Assembly (NCBI GenBank): GCA_946887065.1
Contig: CAMPKL010000255.1
Span: 1 to 6,033, forward strand
Direction of reading: 5' to 3'
Length of the DNA stretch: 6,033 nt
From: an uncultured Bryobacterales bacterium
Lineage (GTDB): Bacteria > Acidobacteriota > Terriglobia > Bryobacterales > UBA6623
Below, piece after piece: positions 1-5,415 of the stretch; the first letter of the stretch is position 1; each line of letters starts with the position of its first letter. A model generated the notes under the pieces. It was given only the letters and a program-made list of their open reading frames with translations, was not told where the DNA came from and searched no databases. Both the position numbers and the translations under genes were made by a program.

Positions 1-441
1 GCCGAGACACACGCCCCCGAAGAAACCGATGCTGGCCCTGCTGTGATTGAGGACATTGTGGCCGCGCAATCGGCGAGCAATCGCCTGCATCCCGAGCTGC
101 TTTACAGCGTGATCGCCGCCGAGTCGAACTTCGATCCCAAGGCGCTTTCGGCCAAGGGAGCGATTGGGCTGATGCAGCTGATGCCTCAGACGGCTGCTGA
201 ACTTGAGGTGAACCCGCACGATCCGGCGGAGAACGTGCAGGGCGGCGCACAGTATCTGCGATTCTTGTTGAATAAGTACGCCGGGTCCAACGACCAGCTC
301 GTACGCGCCATTGCGGCCTACAACGCCGGCCCGGCAGCCGTAGACCGCTATAACGGCATCCCGCCTTTCGCGGAAACTCAGAACTTCGTCAGCCGTGTGC
401 TCAAACGGTTCGTGGCGCTCAAGGGATCGAAGCCTCGCTAG
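1..441 (+). CDS. Lytic transglycosylase, SLT domain (3' part; start outside window)
   Basis: The encoded enzyme should cleave the MurNAc-GlcNAc bond of peptidoglycan in the periplasm, forming 1,6-anhydroMurNAc ends. The frame is open from base 1 and stops at TAG 439-441. The whole catalytic SLT core is visible: the motif AAESNF, whose Glu codon at 121-123 is the likely catalytic residue, then [11 protein letters not shown], the stretch [10 protein letters not shown], and AIAAYNAGP with a C-terminal ETQNFV. These are the standard ES, GLMQLMP and AYNAG motifs of the family. A GTG at 43 could be a start, but it sits right at the domain boundary and would leave no signal peptide. The upstream residues are Ala/Glu/Pro-rich like a linker, so the true N-terminus probably lies before the window. 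The last 23 bases overlap hflX on the other strand. Transglycosylases of this kind can be general cell-wall enzymes or can open the wall for flagella or secretion; nothing here decides which. Confidence 0.9.
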   Translation, partial: AETHAPEETDAGPAVIEDIVAAQSASNRLHPELLYSVIAAESNFDPKALSAKGAIGLMQLMPQTAAELEVNPHDPAENVQGGAQYLRFLLNKYAGSNDQLVRAIAAYNAGPAAVDRYNGIPPFAETQNFVSRVLKRFVALKGSKPR

Positions 442-1771
442 CCTCGTAGTCGGTCAAAAGGACGCGTACCGACTCGGGCGCCTCCGCCGTTACGAGTACG
501 CCCGTGGGCTCATCCTTGCGTTCCAGAATCCGGGCGTGGGTGTACAGAAAGTTGAGCCGCTCGCCCTGGCCGTGTCCAAAGCGGTAGGTCATCTGCCTCA
601 GGGGATCGGCGGGCAGAGTGTCTTCGATGACTTGACGCAGCTCTTCGAACCCTTGGCCGGTAACAGAGGATATCGCCACAACCGCCGCCCGGCCGCCGGC
701 GCCGCGCTCAGCTTCGAGAATCGCCTTGGCTTCCGCCGCATCGATCAAGTCCGCCTTGTTGAGCACGAGGATCTGCGGCGTGTCGGCGGCGTCCAGTTCT
801 TTGAGCAGCGTGTCCACTTCGCGCATCTGCTCACGCCTGCCGGGGGAGCTGATGTCCACGACGTGCAGAATCATCGAGGCTTGGGTCACCTCTTCCAAGG
901 TGGCGCGAAACGCCTGGACCAGCGTGGTCGGCAACCCGCGGATGAAGCCGACCGTGTCGGACATCAGGACGTGCCGTCTTGAGGGCAGTTCCAGCACGCG
1001 AATCGTCGGATCCAGCGTGGCGAACATGCGCTTTTCGGCTAGGACATGCGAATCCGTCAAGGCGTTAAACAGGGTCGACTTGCCGGCGTTCGTATAGCCC
1101 GCGAGGGCCAACGTCGCCAGCGGGACGGCGGTGCGCTTTTTTCGCTGTAGGTCGCGCGTCGATCGAACCTTTTTGAGGTTTTCTTTGAGCTTGTCAATGC
1201 GCTGGCCGATGCGCCTGCGATCCGTTTCCAGTTGGGTTTCGCCTGGTCCCCTCGTGCCGATGCCGCCGCCGAGCCGGGACATCTGCACGCCGCGGCCGGC
1301 CAAACGCGGCAGCAAGTAATTCAGCTGCGCCAGCTCGACCTGCAGCTTGCCCTCGCGCGTCCGGGCGTGGCGGGCAAAGATATCGAGGATGAGTTGGGTG
1401 CGGTCGAGCACGCGGCGCTCCAGCGCCTTCTCTAGGTTGCGCTGCTGACTTGGGCTCAAGTTCTGATCGAAGAGCACGAAATCGGCGTCCTGCTGCGCCG
1501 CCCATCCCTTTACCTCCTCGACCTTGCCGCTGCCGATCAGGGTGGCGGGATCTAGCTGATCGCGCACCTGGATCATCCTGCCGACGACTTCCGCGCCCGC
1601 GCTATCCGCGAGTTCAGCAAGCTCGGCGAGGGAGTCCTGGGCCGTGTAGGACTCTAGGAGCGCTTCCGACGCACCTGCCCCTTTTCGGCTTCGAAGGTCG
1701 AGTCCGACGAGCACGCATGTTTCGTTGGTGGTCCGGTTGTCGCGGGACCCGCGGTTGTTGAAGGGGATCAA
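419..1771 (-). CDS. hflX: GTPase HflX, ribosome-splitting/rescue factor
   Basis: HflX is a cytoplasmic translational GTPase of the Obg-HflX group that binds the 50S subunit and splits stalled 70S ribosomes, notably after heat or antibiotic stress. The protein has 450 residues, near the usual length. An N-terminal HflX domain (about 18-200) carries GSGKVEE near 81-87, [14 protein letters not shown] near 101-114, and the diagnostic [19 protein letters not shown] around 168-186. The G domain follows: G1 GYTNAGKS at 225-232, a conserved Thr within FATLDPT at 250-256, G3 DTVGF at 272-276, G4 NKAD at 338-341, and G5-like SSVTGQG at 368-374. A small C-terminal domain ends the protein. The first possible start is TTG at 1771-1769 with no clear ribosome-binding site; GTG at 1714-1712 is an alternative. 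It lies 12 bases after hfq, so it is probably cotranscribed with it. Its 3' end overlaps the convergent transglycosylase gene. Confidence 0.95.
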   Translation of the reverse strand: MIPFNNRGSRDNRTTNETCVLVGLDLRSRKGAGASEALLESYTAQDSLAELAELADSAGAEVVGRMIQVRDQLDPATLIGSGKVEEVKGWAAQQDADFVLFDQNLSPSQQRNLEKALERRVLDRTQLILDIFARHARTREGKLQVELAQLNYLLPRLAGRGVQMSRLGGGIGTRGPGETQLETDRRRIGQRIDKLKENLKKVRSTRDLQRKKRTAVPLATLALAGYTNAGKSTLFNALTDSHVLAEKRMFATLDPTIRVLELPSRRHVLMSDTVGFIRGLPTTLVQAFRATLEEVTQASMILHVVDISSPGRREQMREVDTLLKELDAADTPQILVLNKADLIDAAEAKAILEAERGAGGRAAVVAISSVTGQGFEELRQVIEDTLPADPLRQMTYRFGHGQGERLNFLYTHARILERKDEPTGVLVTAEAPESVRVLLTDYEASEASIP

Positions 1772-1783
1772 AGCGTTTTTTGG

Positions 1784-2047
1784 CTACTCGGCCGTCTCGC
1801 CGTTCGTCAACTCTTCTCCATCCCCGTCAGGCCGGGCCGCGCCGGGGCGACGCCCCATGACGACGGTCGAGATGGCGTGTTTGAAAATTAGCTGCTCCTG
1901 ATGATTGGTCTCAAAAACGACGCAATACTTGTCAAAACCCCGGACGCGACCCGAGAGCTTGACCCCGCTGGTCAGGTAGATCGTCACGGGAACGCGCTCT
2001 TTCCTAGCGGAATTGAGAAAAGCGTCCTGCAGGTTCTGGTTAGGCAA
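1784..2047 (-). CDS. hfq: RNA chaperone Hfq (TTG start)
   Basis: Hfq forms a ring-shaped hexamer with an Sm fold that pairs small RNAs with mRNAs. The product has 87 residues: QNLQD at 4-8, the basic rim RKER at 15-18, the Sm1 region ([19 protein letters not shown]) at about 21-39, and the signature Sm2 element KHAIS at 56-60 preceded by EQLIF. A short acidic, disordered-looking tail follows (about 65-87). No ATG lies near the domain start. TTG at 2047-2045 gives a protein beginning LPNQNLQD, exactly where Hfq proteins begin, and it is preceded by GAGGTG at 2057-2052 (6 bases from GAGG to the codon). The frame stays open to 2632 upstream, but that part matches no Hfq extension and runs through the divergent control region into the opposite gene. 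hflX follows after 12 bases. miaA, often upstream of hfq in proteobacteria, is absent; the divergent DUF697 gene takes its place. Confidence 0.95.
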   Translation of the reverse strand: MPNQNLQDAFLNSARKERVPVTIYLTSGVKLSGRVRGFDKYCVVFETNHQEQLIFKHAISTVVMGRRPGAARPDGDGEELTNGETAE

Positions 2048-2051
2048 GTTG

Positions 2052-2057
2052 CACCTC
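2052..2057 (-). promoter_or_regulatory. Ribosome-binding site that fixes the hfq TTG start
   Basis: The minus strand reads GAGGTG, then CAAC, then TTG. GAGG is a good anti-Shine-Dalgarno match at normal spacing. It is the main nucleotide evidence that hfq starts at the rare codon TTG rather than at a distant upstream ATG. Confidence 0.7.
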
Positions 2058-2098
2058 GAAATTCCGGCCGAAGCGCTGACGCCTCGGACGGCCCAGTA

Positions 2099-2104
2099 AT
2101 TATT
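2099..2104 (-). promoter_or_regulatory. Candidate -10 element for hfq-hflX
   Basis: On the minus strand this hexamer reads AATAAT, five of six matches to TATAAT, in an otherwise GC-rich stretch. It would start a transcript roughly 45 bases before the hfq TTG. The -35 region is poor: TTGCAG at 2125-2120 matches only its first three bases, at a short spacing of 15. It lies inside an inverted repeat (2115-2132), so a regulator bound there could control hfq. The call rests on the -10 alone. Confidence 0.3.
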
Positions 2105-2114
2105 GGTCCACCCG

Positions 2115-2132
2115 GCCGACTGCAATGTCGGC
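2115..2132. repeat. Perfect 6-bp inverted repeat upstream of hfq (possible operator or hairpin)
   Basis: GCCGAC at 2115-2120 and GTCGGC at 2127-2132 are exact reverse complements around the six-base spacer TGCAAT. The dyad falls over the place where a -35 element for the candidate hfq promoter would sit. This fits an operator better than a leader hairpin, although either is possible. It is GC-rich, and a 6-bp dyad can arise by chance. Confidence 0.4.
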
Positions 2133-2161
2133 TCTCTAGGCAGGTCCCGCCCTAGCGCGGC

Positions 2162-2180
2162 GGTAAGCTGCTCTCTTACC
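2162..2180. repeat. Perfect 6-bp inverted repeat in the hfq/DUF697 divergent region
   Basis: GGTAAG at 2162-2167 and CTTACC at 2175-2180 are exact reverse complements separated by seven bases. The site lies about midway between the two divergent genes, roughly 95 bases before the DUF697 start and 115 bases before hfq. It has no T-run on either side and so is not an intrinsic terminator. It could be an operator shared by both genes, or chance. Confidence 0.35.
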
Positions 2181-2262
2181 CATGGTACGATGCGCGGCGA
2201 CGTACCTGAGTTACGGACCGGCGCCAGGCGTTCACCGTATGGCCGCAAGTCCTTGCAACCGT

Positions 2263-2268
2263 TAGAAT
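2263..2268 (+). promoter_or_regulatory. Candidate -10 element for the DUF697 gene
   Basis: TAGAAT matches five of six bases of TATAAT. It ends only six bases before the GTG at 2275, so transcription from it would begin at or beside the start codon and give a leaderless or nearly leaderless mRNA. This agrees with the lack of a ribosome-binding site there. The -35 position (about 2240-2245, TGGCCG) has no good match, so support is limited. Confidence 0.35.
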
Positions 2269-2274
2269 CAACAT

Positions 2275-3159
2275 GTGGCTTTACCAGTGATCCGCCAGAT
2301 TGCAACCGCGTTACGCAATTTGAATCCGAACGAGGTACGCGCTCTAGCGGACCGGCCCGTAACCTTTGGGGTTTTGGCGGCGGACGAAGCGGTAGCCGGA
2401 GAGATTTTCCGCTGCTTGATCCCTCGTGACTCATCCGAGGCACAGATGCGCAGGGCCGGAAAGCACATCGTTCGTGTTGCAAGCGAGGCCGACTTCGCCC
2501 GCTGCGACGTGGGCTTCGCCGAATCGGGTGTGCCGCATCCGCCGAACTTCTTTCGCTTCGATCCGATGGACCGCAAGGGAAGCATCGAAGCTTTGTTGGA
2601 AGACCGCGATGACTACGGGGTCCCCTTCGCACGGGTCTTCCCCGGTCTGCGTGAAGCCGTGATTGATCGGATTATCTGGAAAGTTTCCAAAGAAAATTCA
2701 ATTTTCACCGTGGCCACAGCGGTGCCTAACATAATTCCGACGGTGGCTATGATTCCCTGGGCCGCCGGCGAATTCGCTTCGGACACGGCGTTTATCACGA
2801 TGAATCAGGTGCGCATGGCGTTCCTGATCGCGGCCGCCAGCGACGGAGACATCGGCTACTCCGATCAGAAAGGCCAGATCGGCTCGATCGTCGCAGCGGC
2901 ATTCGGTTGGCGTGCCATTGCCCGCGAACTAGCCGGCAAGATTCCGGCCGGCGGCGGTTTGATCTCCAAGGGATTGGTGTCCTTCGCCGGAACCTACGTG
3001 GTGGGCAAAGGCCTGGAGCGCTACTTCCGCATTGGGCGTCACTTGACACGCAAAGAAAAACGCCAGTTTTATGCAGAAGCGTTCGAGAAAGGCCGCTCCG
3101 CGGTCGAGAAGATAGTACGGCGCACCAGCCCCTCCGCCGCCGCCCACAGCGGCGCCTAG
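2275..3159 (+). CDS. Uncharacterised membrane protein with DUF697/YcjF-like C-terminal domain
   Basis: The protein has 294 residues. From about 128 to 250 it resembles DUF697 (YcjF family): a lead-in helix, a hydrophobic segment with [25 protein letters not shown] character (about 144-170), a helix near 176-189, a Gly/Ala-rich segment (201-222), and a final hydrophobic segment (about 228-246) before the basic [21 protein letters not shown]697 is often attached to Era-like GTPases and its role is unknown. Residues 28-95 here look like alternating strands and helices ([12 protein letters not shown], then HIVRVAS) but lack a GxxxxGK[ST] loop, so there is no active GTPase domain. The C-terminus is basic, then Ala/Ser-rich. 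The first in-frame start after a stop at 2263 is GTG 2275; GTG 2287 is an alternative. Neither has a ribosome-binding site. It diverges from hfq and precedes the flagellar regulator, with a 109-base gap. I infer an inner-membrane location; the function is unknown. Confidence 0.75.
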   Translation: MALPVIRQIATALRNLNPNEVRALADRPVTFGVLAADEAVAGEIFRCLIPRDSSEAQMRRAGKHIVRVASEADFARCDVGFAESGVPHPPNFFRFDPMDRKGSIEALLEDRDDYGVPFARVFPGLREAVIDRIIWKVSKENSIFTVATAVPNIIPTVAMIPWAAGEFASDTAFITMNQVRMAFLIAAASDGDIGYSDQKGQIGSIVAAAFGWRAIARELAGKIPAGGGLISKGLVSFAGTYVVGKGLERYFRIGRHLTRKEKRQFYAEAFEKGRSAVEKIVRRTSPSAAAHSGA

Positions 3160-3170
3160 CGGCTATCGCT

Positions 3171-3201
3171 TGCCGTCGGCCTAGCGCTATGTCCGACGGC
3201 A
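3171..3201. repeat. Perfect 9-bp inverted repeat between DUF697 gene and flagellar regulator
   Basis: TGCCGTCGG at 3171-3179 and CCGACGGCA at 3193-3201 are exact reverse complements around a 13-base spacer that itself contains the palindrome TAGCGCTA (3182-3189). As RNA this is a stable GC-rich hairpin beginning 11 bases after the DUF697 stop, where a terminator would be expected. No U-tract follows, so it would be an atypical intrinsic terminator. The alternative is an operator, since it ends 26 bases before the candidate sigma-28 promoter. Confidence 0.55.
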
Positions 3202-3227
3202 TAGACCTGCCTGTGAATCGGCACATG

Positions 3228-3253
3228 TAAAGGACCGCAAGCTAGGCCGATGG
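3228..3253 (+). promoter_or_regulatory. Candidate sigma-28 (FliA-type) flagellar promoter
   Basis: TAAA-G at 3228-3232 is followed 14 bases after the TAAA by GCCGATGG at 3246-3253. The established FliA consensus in enterics is TAAAGTTT, 11 bases, GCCGATAA, which leaves 15 bases after TAAA. The -35 core TAAAG and the -10 core GCCGAT are both exact, with the spacing one base short. By eye I found no other GCCGAT on the plus strand with TAAA at that distance. Transcription would begin near 3260, about nine bases before the GTG of the sigma-54 activator gene, whose operon encodes basal-body parts. The flagellar context supports the call; the short spacing and the very short leader weaken it. Confidence 0.5.
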
Positions 3254-3268
3254 TTCTCTCACGACCTC

Positions 3269-4279
3269 GTGTTGAGAACCTTGTCCGCCGCGACCCAAAC
3301 TTCCCGCGATCCGTTCCAAGCGCTGGTTGGATCGAGCCGGCTATTGCGTGAGGCGATCGAAGTCTTGCGCCTGGTTGCTCCGCGCCACTGCACCATTCTG
3401 ATCACCGGCCGCACGGGAACCGGCAAGGAACTCGCGGCCCGCGCGATTCACCAAGCGTCCGCCCGCCATCAACGGGAGCTGGTTGCGGTGAACTGCGGGG
3501 CCATACCGGCTGATCTGGTCGAGGCCGAATTCTTCGGACACGTCAAAGGAGCTTTTAGCGGCGCCGTCTCCGCGCGAGCAGGACGATTTGAGCAGGCCGA
3601 CGGCGGCACGCTCTTTCTGGACGAAGTCGGCGAACTGCCGGCCGAGATGCAAGCCAAGCTCTTGCGTGCGCTGCAAGAGGGCGAATTTCAGCGCGTCGGA
3701 AGCTGCGAGACGGTGCGCGTAGACGTGCGAATCATAGCCGCGACGAACCGCGATCTGGGACGCATGGTCGAACGGAGTCAGTTCCGAGAGGATCTGTACT
3801 ACCGGCTCAACGTCGTGCCTATCCGCATGCCCGACCTAGCCGAGCGCATCGATGACGTTCCGGAAATCGCCGATTTCCTGTTGAGGCGGAGTTGCGCCCG
3901 AGAGGGCCTAGCCGAGAAGCGCCTCAGCGAAGCCGCGGTTTCCCGTCTATGCCGTCACGACTGGCCGGGAAACGTACGGCAACTGCAAAACGCATTGGAA
4001 AAGGCAGTCGCCTTGAGCGCGGACCGGCTGGTATTGACCGAGGCCGATTTTTTACTGCCGCAAGGCCCCCATCCGGAGCTCGCCCGCGACATTCCTTCTT
4101 TGCAGGTGCCAGCATGCGGATTGGACTACGACGCAGTCATCGGCGCCTTTGAACGCGACCTATTAAATCAGGCCTTGGCCCTGGCCGACGGCAACAAGAA
4201 ACGAGCCGCGGACCTGCTGCGGCTCAAGCGCACGACATTCCTGGCGCGCTGGAAGACATTGCAGGAAGCCGCCGCATAA
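3269..4279 (+). CDS. Sigma-54 activator (AAA+ plus Fis HTH, no receiver), flagellar-type regulator
   Basis: The product is an enhancer-binding protein that uses ATP hydrolysis to remodel RNA polymerase bound to sigma-54. In its 336 residues: Walker A GRTGTGKE at 47-54 (most relatives have GESGTGKE), the sigma-54-contacting loop GAFSGA at 94-99 (usually GAFTGA), Walker B GGTLFLDE at 112-119, sensor I ATNRDL at 158-163, the arginine-finger region REDLYYRLNV at 173-182, and sensor II WPGNVRQLQN at 232-241. A Fis-type helix-turn-helix covers about 296-332 (DGNKKRAADLL, then LKRTTFLARWK). Only some 16 residues precede the AAA+ core, so no receiver, PAS or GAF domain is present. GTG 3269 is the first start used; TTG 3272 and TTG 3281 are alternatives, and none has a ribosome-binding site. 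It lies nine bases before flgB, which suggests a role like FlrC, FleQ or FlbD. Which of these it matches by descent cannot be told from sequence alone, so no symbol is given. Confidence 0.93.
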   Translation: MLRTLSAATQTSRDPFQALVGSSRLLREAIEVLRLVAPRHCTILITGRTGTGKELAARAIHQASARHQRELVAVNCGAIPADLVEAEFFGHVKGAFSGAVSARAGRFEQADGGTLFLDEVGELPAEMQAKLLRALQEGEFQRVGSCETVRVDVRIIAATNRDLGRMVERSQFREDLYYRLNVVPIRMPDLAERIDDVPEIADFLLRRSCAREGLAEKRLSEAAVSRLCRHDWPGNVRQLQNALEKAVALSADRLVLTEADFLLPQGPHPELARDIPSLQVPACGLDYDAVIGAFERDLLNQALALADGNKKRAADLLRLKRTTFLARWKTLQEAAA

Positions 4280-4288
4280 GGAGCCGCC

Positions 4289-4642
4289 ATGCTGGGACCT
4301 CAGACTAATCTCGTCACGCGCTATCTCGACCTGCTCTCGCAGTCCCAGAGGGTGACGGCGACCAATATCGCGAACGCCGATACTCCCGGCTACCGCACAC
4401 GGCAGGTTGAGTTCGGTGCTCAGTTGCGCGCCGCTCTAGATAACCCGGCAGGCATTTCCGGGGCGGAGCAAGCGCCAGTTCGAGAACTCGGGACGCTACC
4501 GGTCAAAAATGACGGGAACGATGTGGTCCTGGAGCGGGAACTGCAGCAGCTGTCCGAGACGGGCGTACGTTTTTCTCACGCGCTGCTCATGCTCAAGGGC
4601 GGCATCAAAGCGGTACGCGACGCGATTCATGAAGGGAGATAG
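4289..4642 (+). CDS. flgB: Flagellar proximal rod protein FlgB
   Basis: FlgB is one of the rod proteins built on the MS-ring in the periplasm. It is exported by the flagellar type III system without a cleaved signal peptide. The protein has 117 residues, slightly short of the usual 130 or so. The N-terminal rod motif NIANADTPGY at 26-35 is fully preserved after an amphipathic helix (LVTRYLDLLSQSQRVTA). The C-terminal helix with LSETGVRFSHALLMLKGGI (about 88-106) matches the coiled-coil end that pairs with the N-terminal helix. The ATG has a strong ribosome-binding site, AAGGAG at 4278-4283, which overlaps the TAA of the regulator gene and points to coupled translation. flgC begins two bases after its stop. 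Confidence 0.95.
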   Translation: MLGPQTNLVTRYLDLLSQSQRVTATNIANADTPGYRTRQVEFGAQLRAALDNPAGISGAEQAPVRELGTLPVKNDGNDVVLERELQQLSETGVRFSHALLMLKGGIKAVRDAIHEGR

Positions 4643-4644
4643 AC

Positions 4645-5094
4645 ATGGGCTTATATGACGCATTGGGAGTCGGAGCTTCCGGGCTATCGGCGCAAAGAGC
4701 GCGAGTGGAAGCGCTGACCGAAAACATCGCCAACTCGGAGACGACTCGAACGCCTCAAGGCGGGCCCTACCGGCGGCGAAGAGTCGTGTTTGAATCCGCG
4801 CCGGCCAGACAGGCTTTCGGCGCCGTACTCGGGCAAGCGCGTTCGCGCATCGATGGCGGCGCTCTAGAGGGCGTACGCGTCGCCCGCCTGGAGTTTGAAA
4901 CGGCCGAGCCCGAGATGCGCTTTGAGCCCGACCACCCCGACGCCGACGAAGCCGGCTATGTCGCGTATCCGGGTTTCAATCCCATCGAAGACATGGTCGA
5001 CCTCACTGCTTCGGTTCGCTCCTACCAGGCGAACCTCGCGGTGATCGACGCGGTCCGTCAGATGATCAACGCGACCATCGACGTGGCCCGCTAG
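4645..5094 (+). CDS. flgC: Flagellar proximal rod protein FlgC
   Basis: FlgC joins FlgB and FlgF in the proximal rod of the flagellar drive shaft. The 149 residues are normal for the family. The N-terminal helix (SGLSAQRARVEALTENIANS, about 12-31) carries the rod-family N-terminal pattern, with NIANSETTRT in place of the common NxANxxTxGY form. GPYRRRRVVFE follows at 40-50. The conserved C-terminus is clear: a Tyr-containing segment (GYVAYPGFN, 104-112), then the MVDLTASVRSYQANLAV region (117-133) and a final helix. The start ATG has GGGAG at 4634-4638 upstream, inside the end of flgB. The TAG stop at 5092-5094 overlaps the ribosome-binding site of fliE. Confidence 0.95.
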   Translation: MGLYDALGVGASGLSAQRARVEALTENIANSETTRTPQGGPYRRRRVVFESAPARQAFGAVLGQARSRIDGGALEGVRVARLEFETAEPEMRFEPDHPDADEAGYVAYPGFNPIEDMVDLTASVRSYQANLAVIDAVRQMINATIDVAR

Positions 5095-5104
5095 GAGAAG
5101 CGCA

Positions 5105-5395
5105 GTGGATCCGATTCGCTTCAGCCAGCTCACTTTACCCGACTTAACCGAACGCGCCAAGACGGGAGGCGGGGGCGGCGGATTCGGCGAACTCGTCAAA
5201 GAGGGCATGGCCAAACTCCAGAGCTTGCAGTCCGAAGCCGAGCAGCAGTCGCGTCAACTCATCGCCGGAGAGCCGGTGGAACTGCATCGAGTCGTATTGG
5301 CGGGGGAACAGGCGGCCTTGGCTTTCGAGCTGACGATGGCCATCAGAAACAAGGCCGTCGAAGCCTATCAAGAAGTCATGCGGATGCAGGTTTGA
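5105..5395 (+). CDS. fliE: Flagellar hook-basal body protein FliE
   Basis: FliE is the adaptor between the MS-ring (FliF) and the rod, and its assembly is needed for export of later rod proteins. The product has 96 residues, a typical length. The N-terminal part is variable, with a six-glycine run at 21-26 forming a flexible linker, followed by FGELVKEGMAKL (27-38), the standard FliE helix. The family signature is at the C-terminus: a segment around 60-75 with VVLAGEQAALAFEL, then RNKAVEAYQEVMRMQV (81-96). The start is GTG with AGGAG at 5093-5097 seven bases upstream, overlapping the flgC stop. It sits ten bases after flgC and is followed by fliF, the common basal-body order. Confidence 0.94.
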   Translation: MDPIRFSQLTLPDLTERAKTGGGGGGFGELVKEGMAKLQSLQSEAEQQSRQLIAGEPVELHRVVLAGEQAALAFELTMAIRNKAVEAYQEVMRMQV

Positions 5396-5415
5396 TCAGA
5401 GTCGGATAGTCATCG

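Noticed and set aside
43..45. GTG 43 as the start of the lytic transglycosylase
   Set aside because: The frame is open to the window edge and the GTG lies at the domain boundary with no signal peptide, so an upstream start is more likely.
395..1761. Plus-strand open frames opposite hflX (395-982, 726-1097, 1450-1761 and others)
   Set aside because: Their Arg/Ser/Pro-rich translations match no family and mirror the GC-rich hflX coding strand, whose full set of GTPase motifs is intact.
2240..2257. Sigma-54 promoter before the DUF697 gene (TGGCC...TTGCA)
   Set aside because: GG and GC are 12 bases apart instead of 10. By eye no plus-strand TTGC site in the window has GG at the right distance.
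2273..2290. ATG at 2273 as the start of the gene following the divergent region
   Set aside because: It is in another frame and meets a stop after five codons; GTG 2275 opens the real frame.
2103..2429. A 108-residue plus-strand frame spanning the intergenic region into the DUF697 gene
   Set aside because: It overlaps the DUF697 coding region by about 155 bases in another frame, has no ribosome-binding site and no recognisable domain.
2048..2632. A 195-residue N-terminal extension of the hfq frame on the minus strand
   Set aside because: It has no Hfq-family counterpart, lies antisense to the DUF697 gene, and crosses the divergent control region; the TTG at 2047 has a good ribosome-binding site.
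3171..3201. Standard intrinsic terminator after the DUF697 gene
   Set aside because: The hairpin is strong but no T-run follows; it is kept as an inverted repeat of uncertain role.
4251..4262. Sigma-54 promoter (GG...TTGC) before flgB
   Set aside because: GG and GC are only 8 bases apart instead of 10, and it lies inside the coding end of the activator gene.
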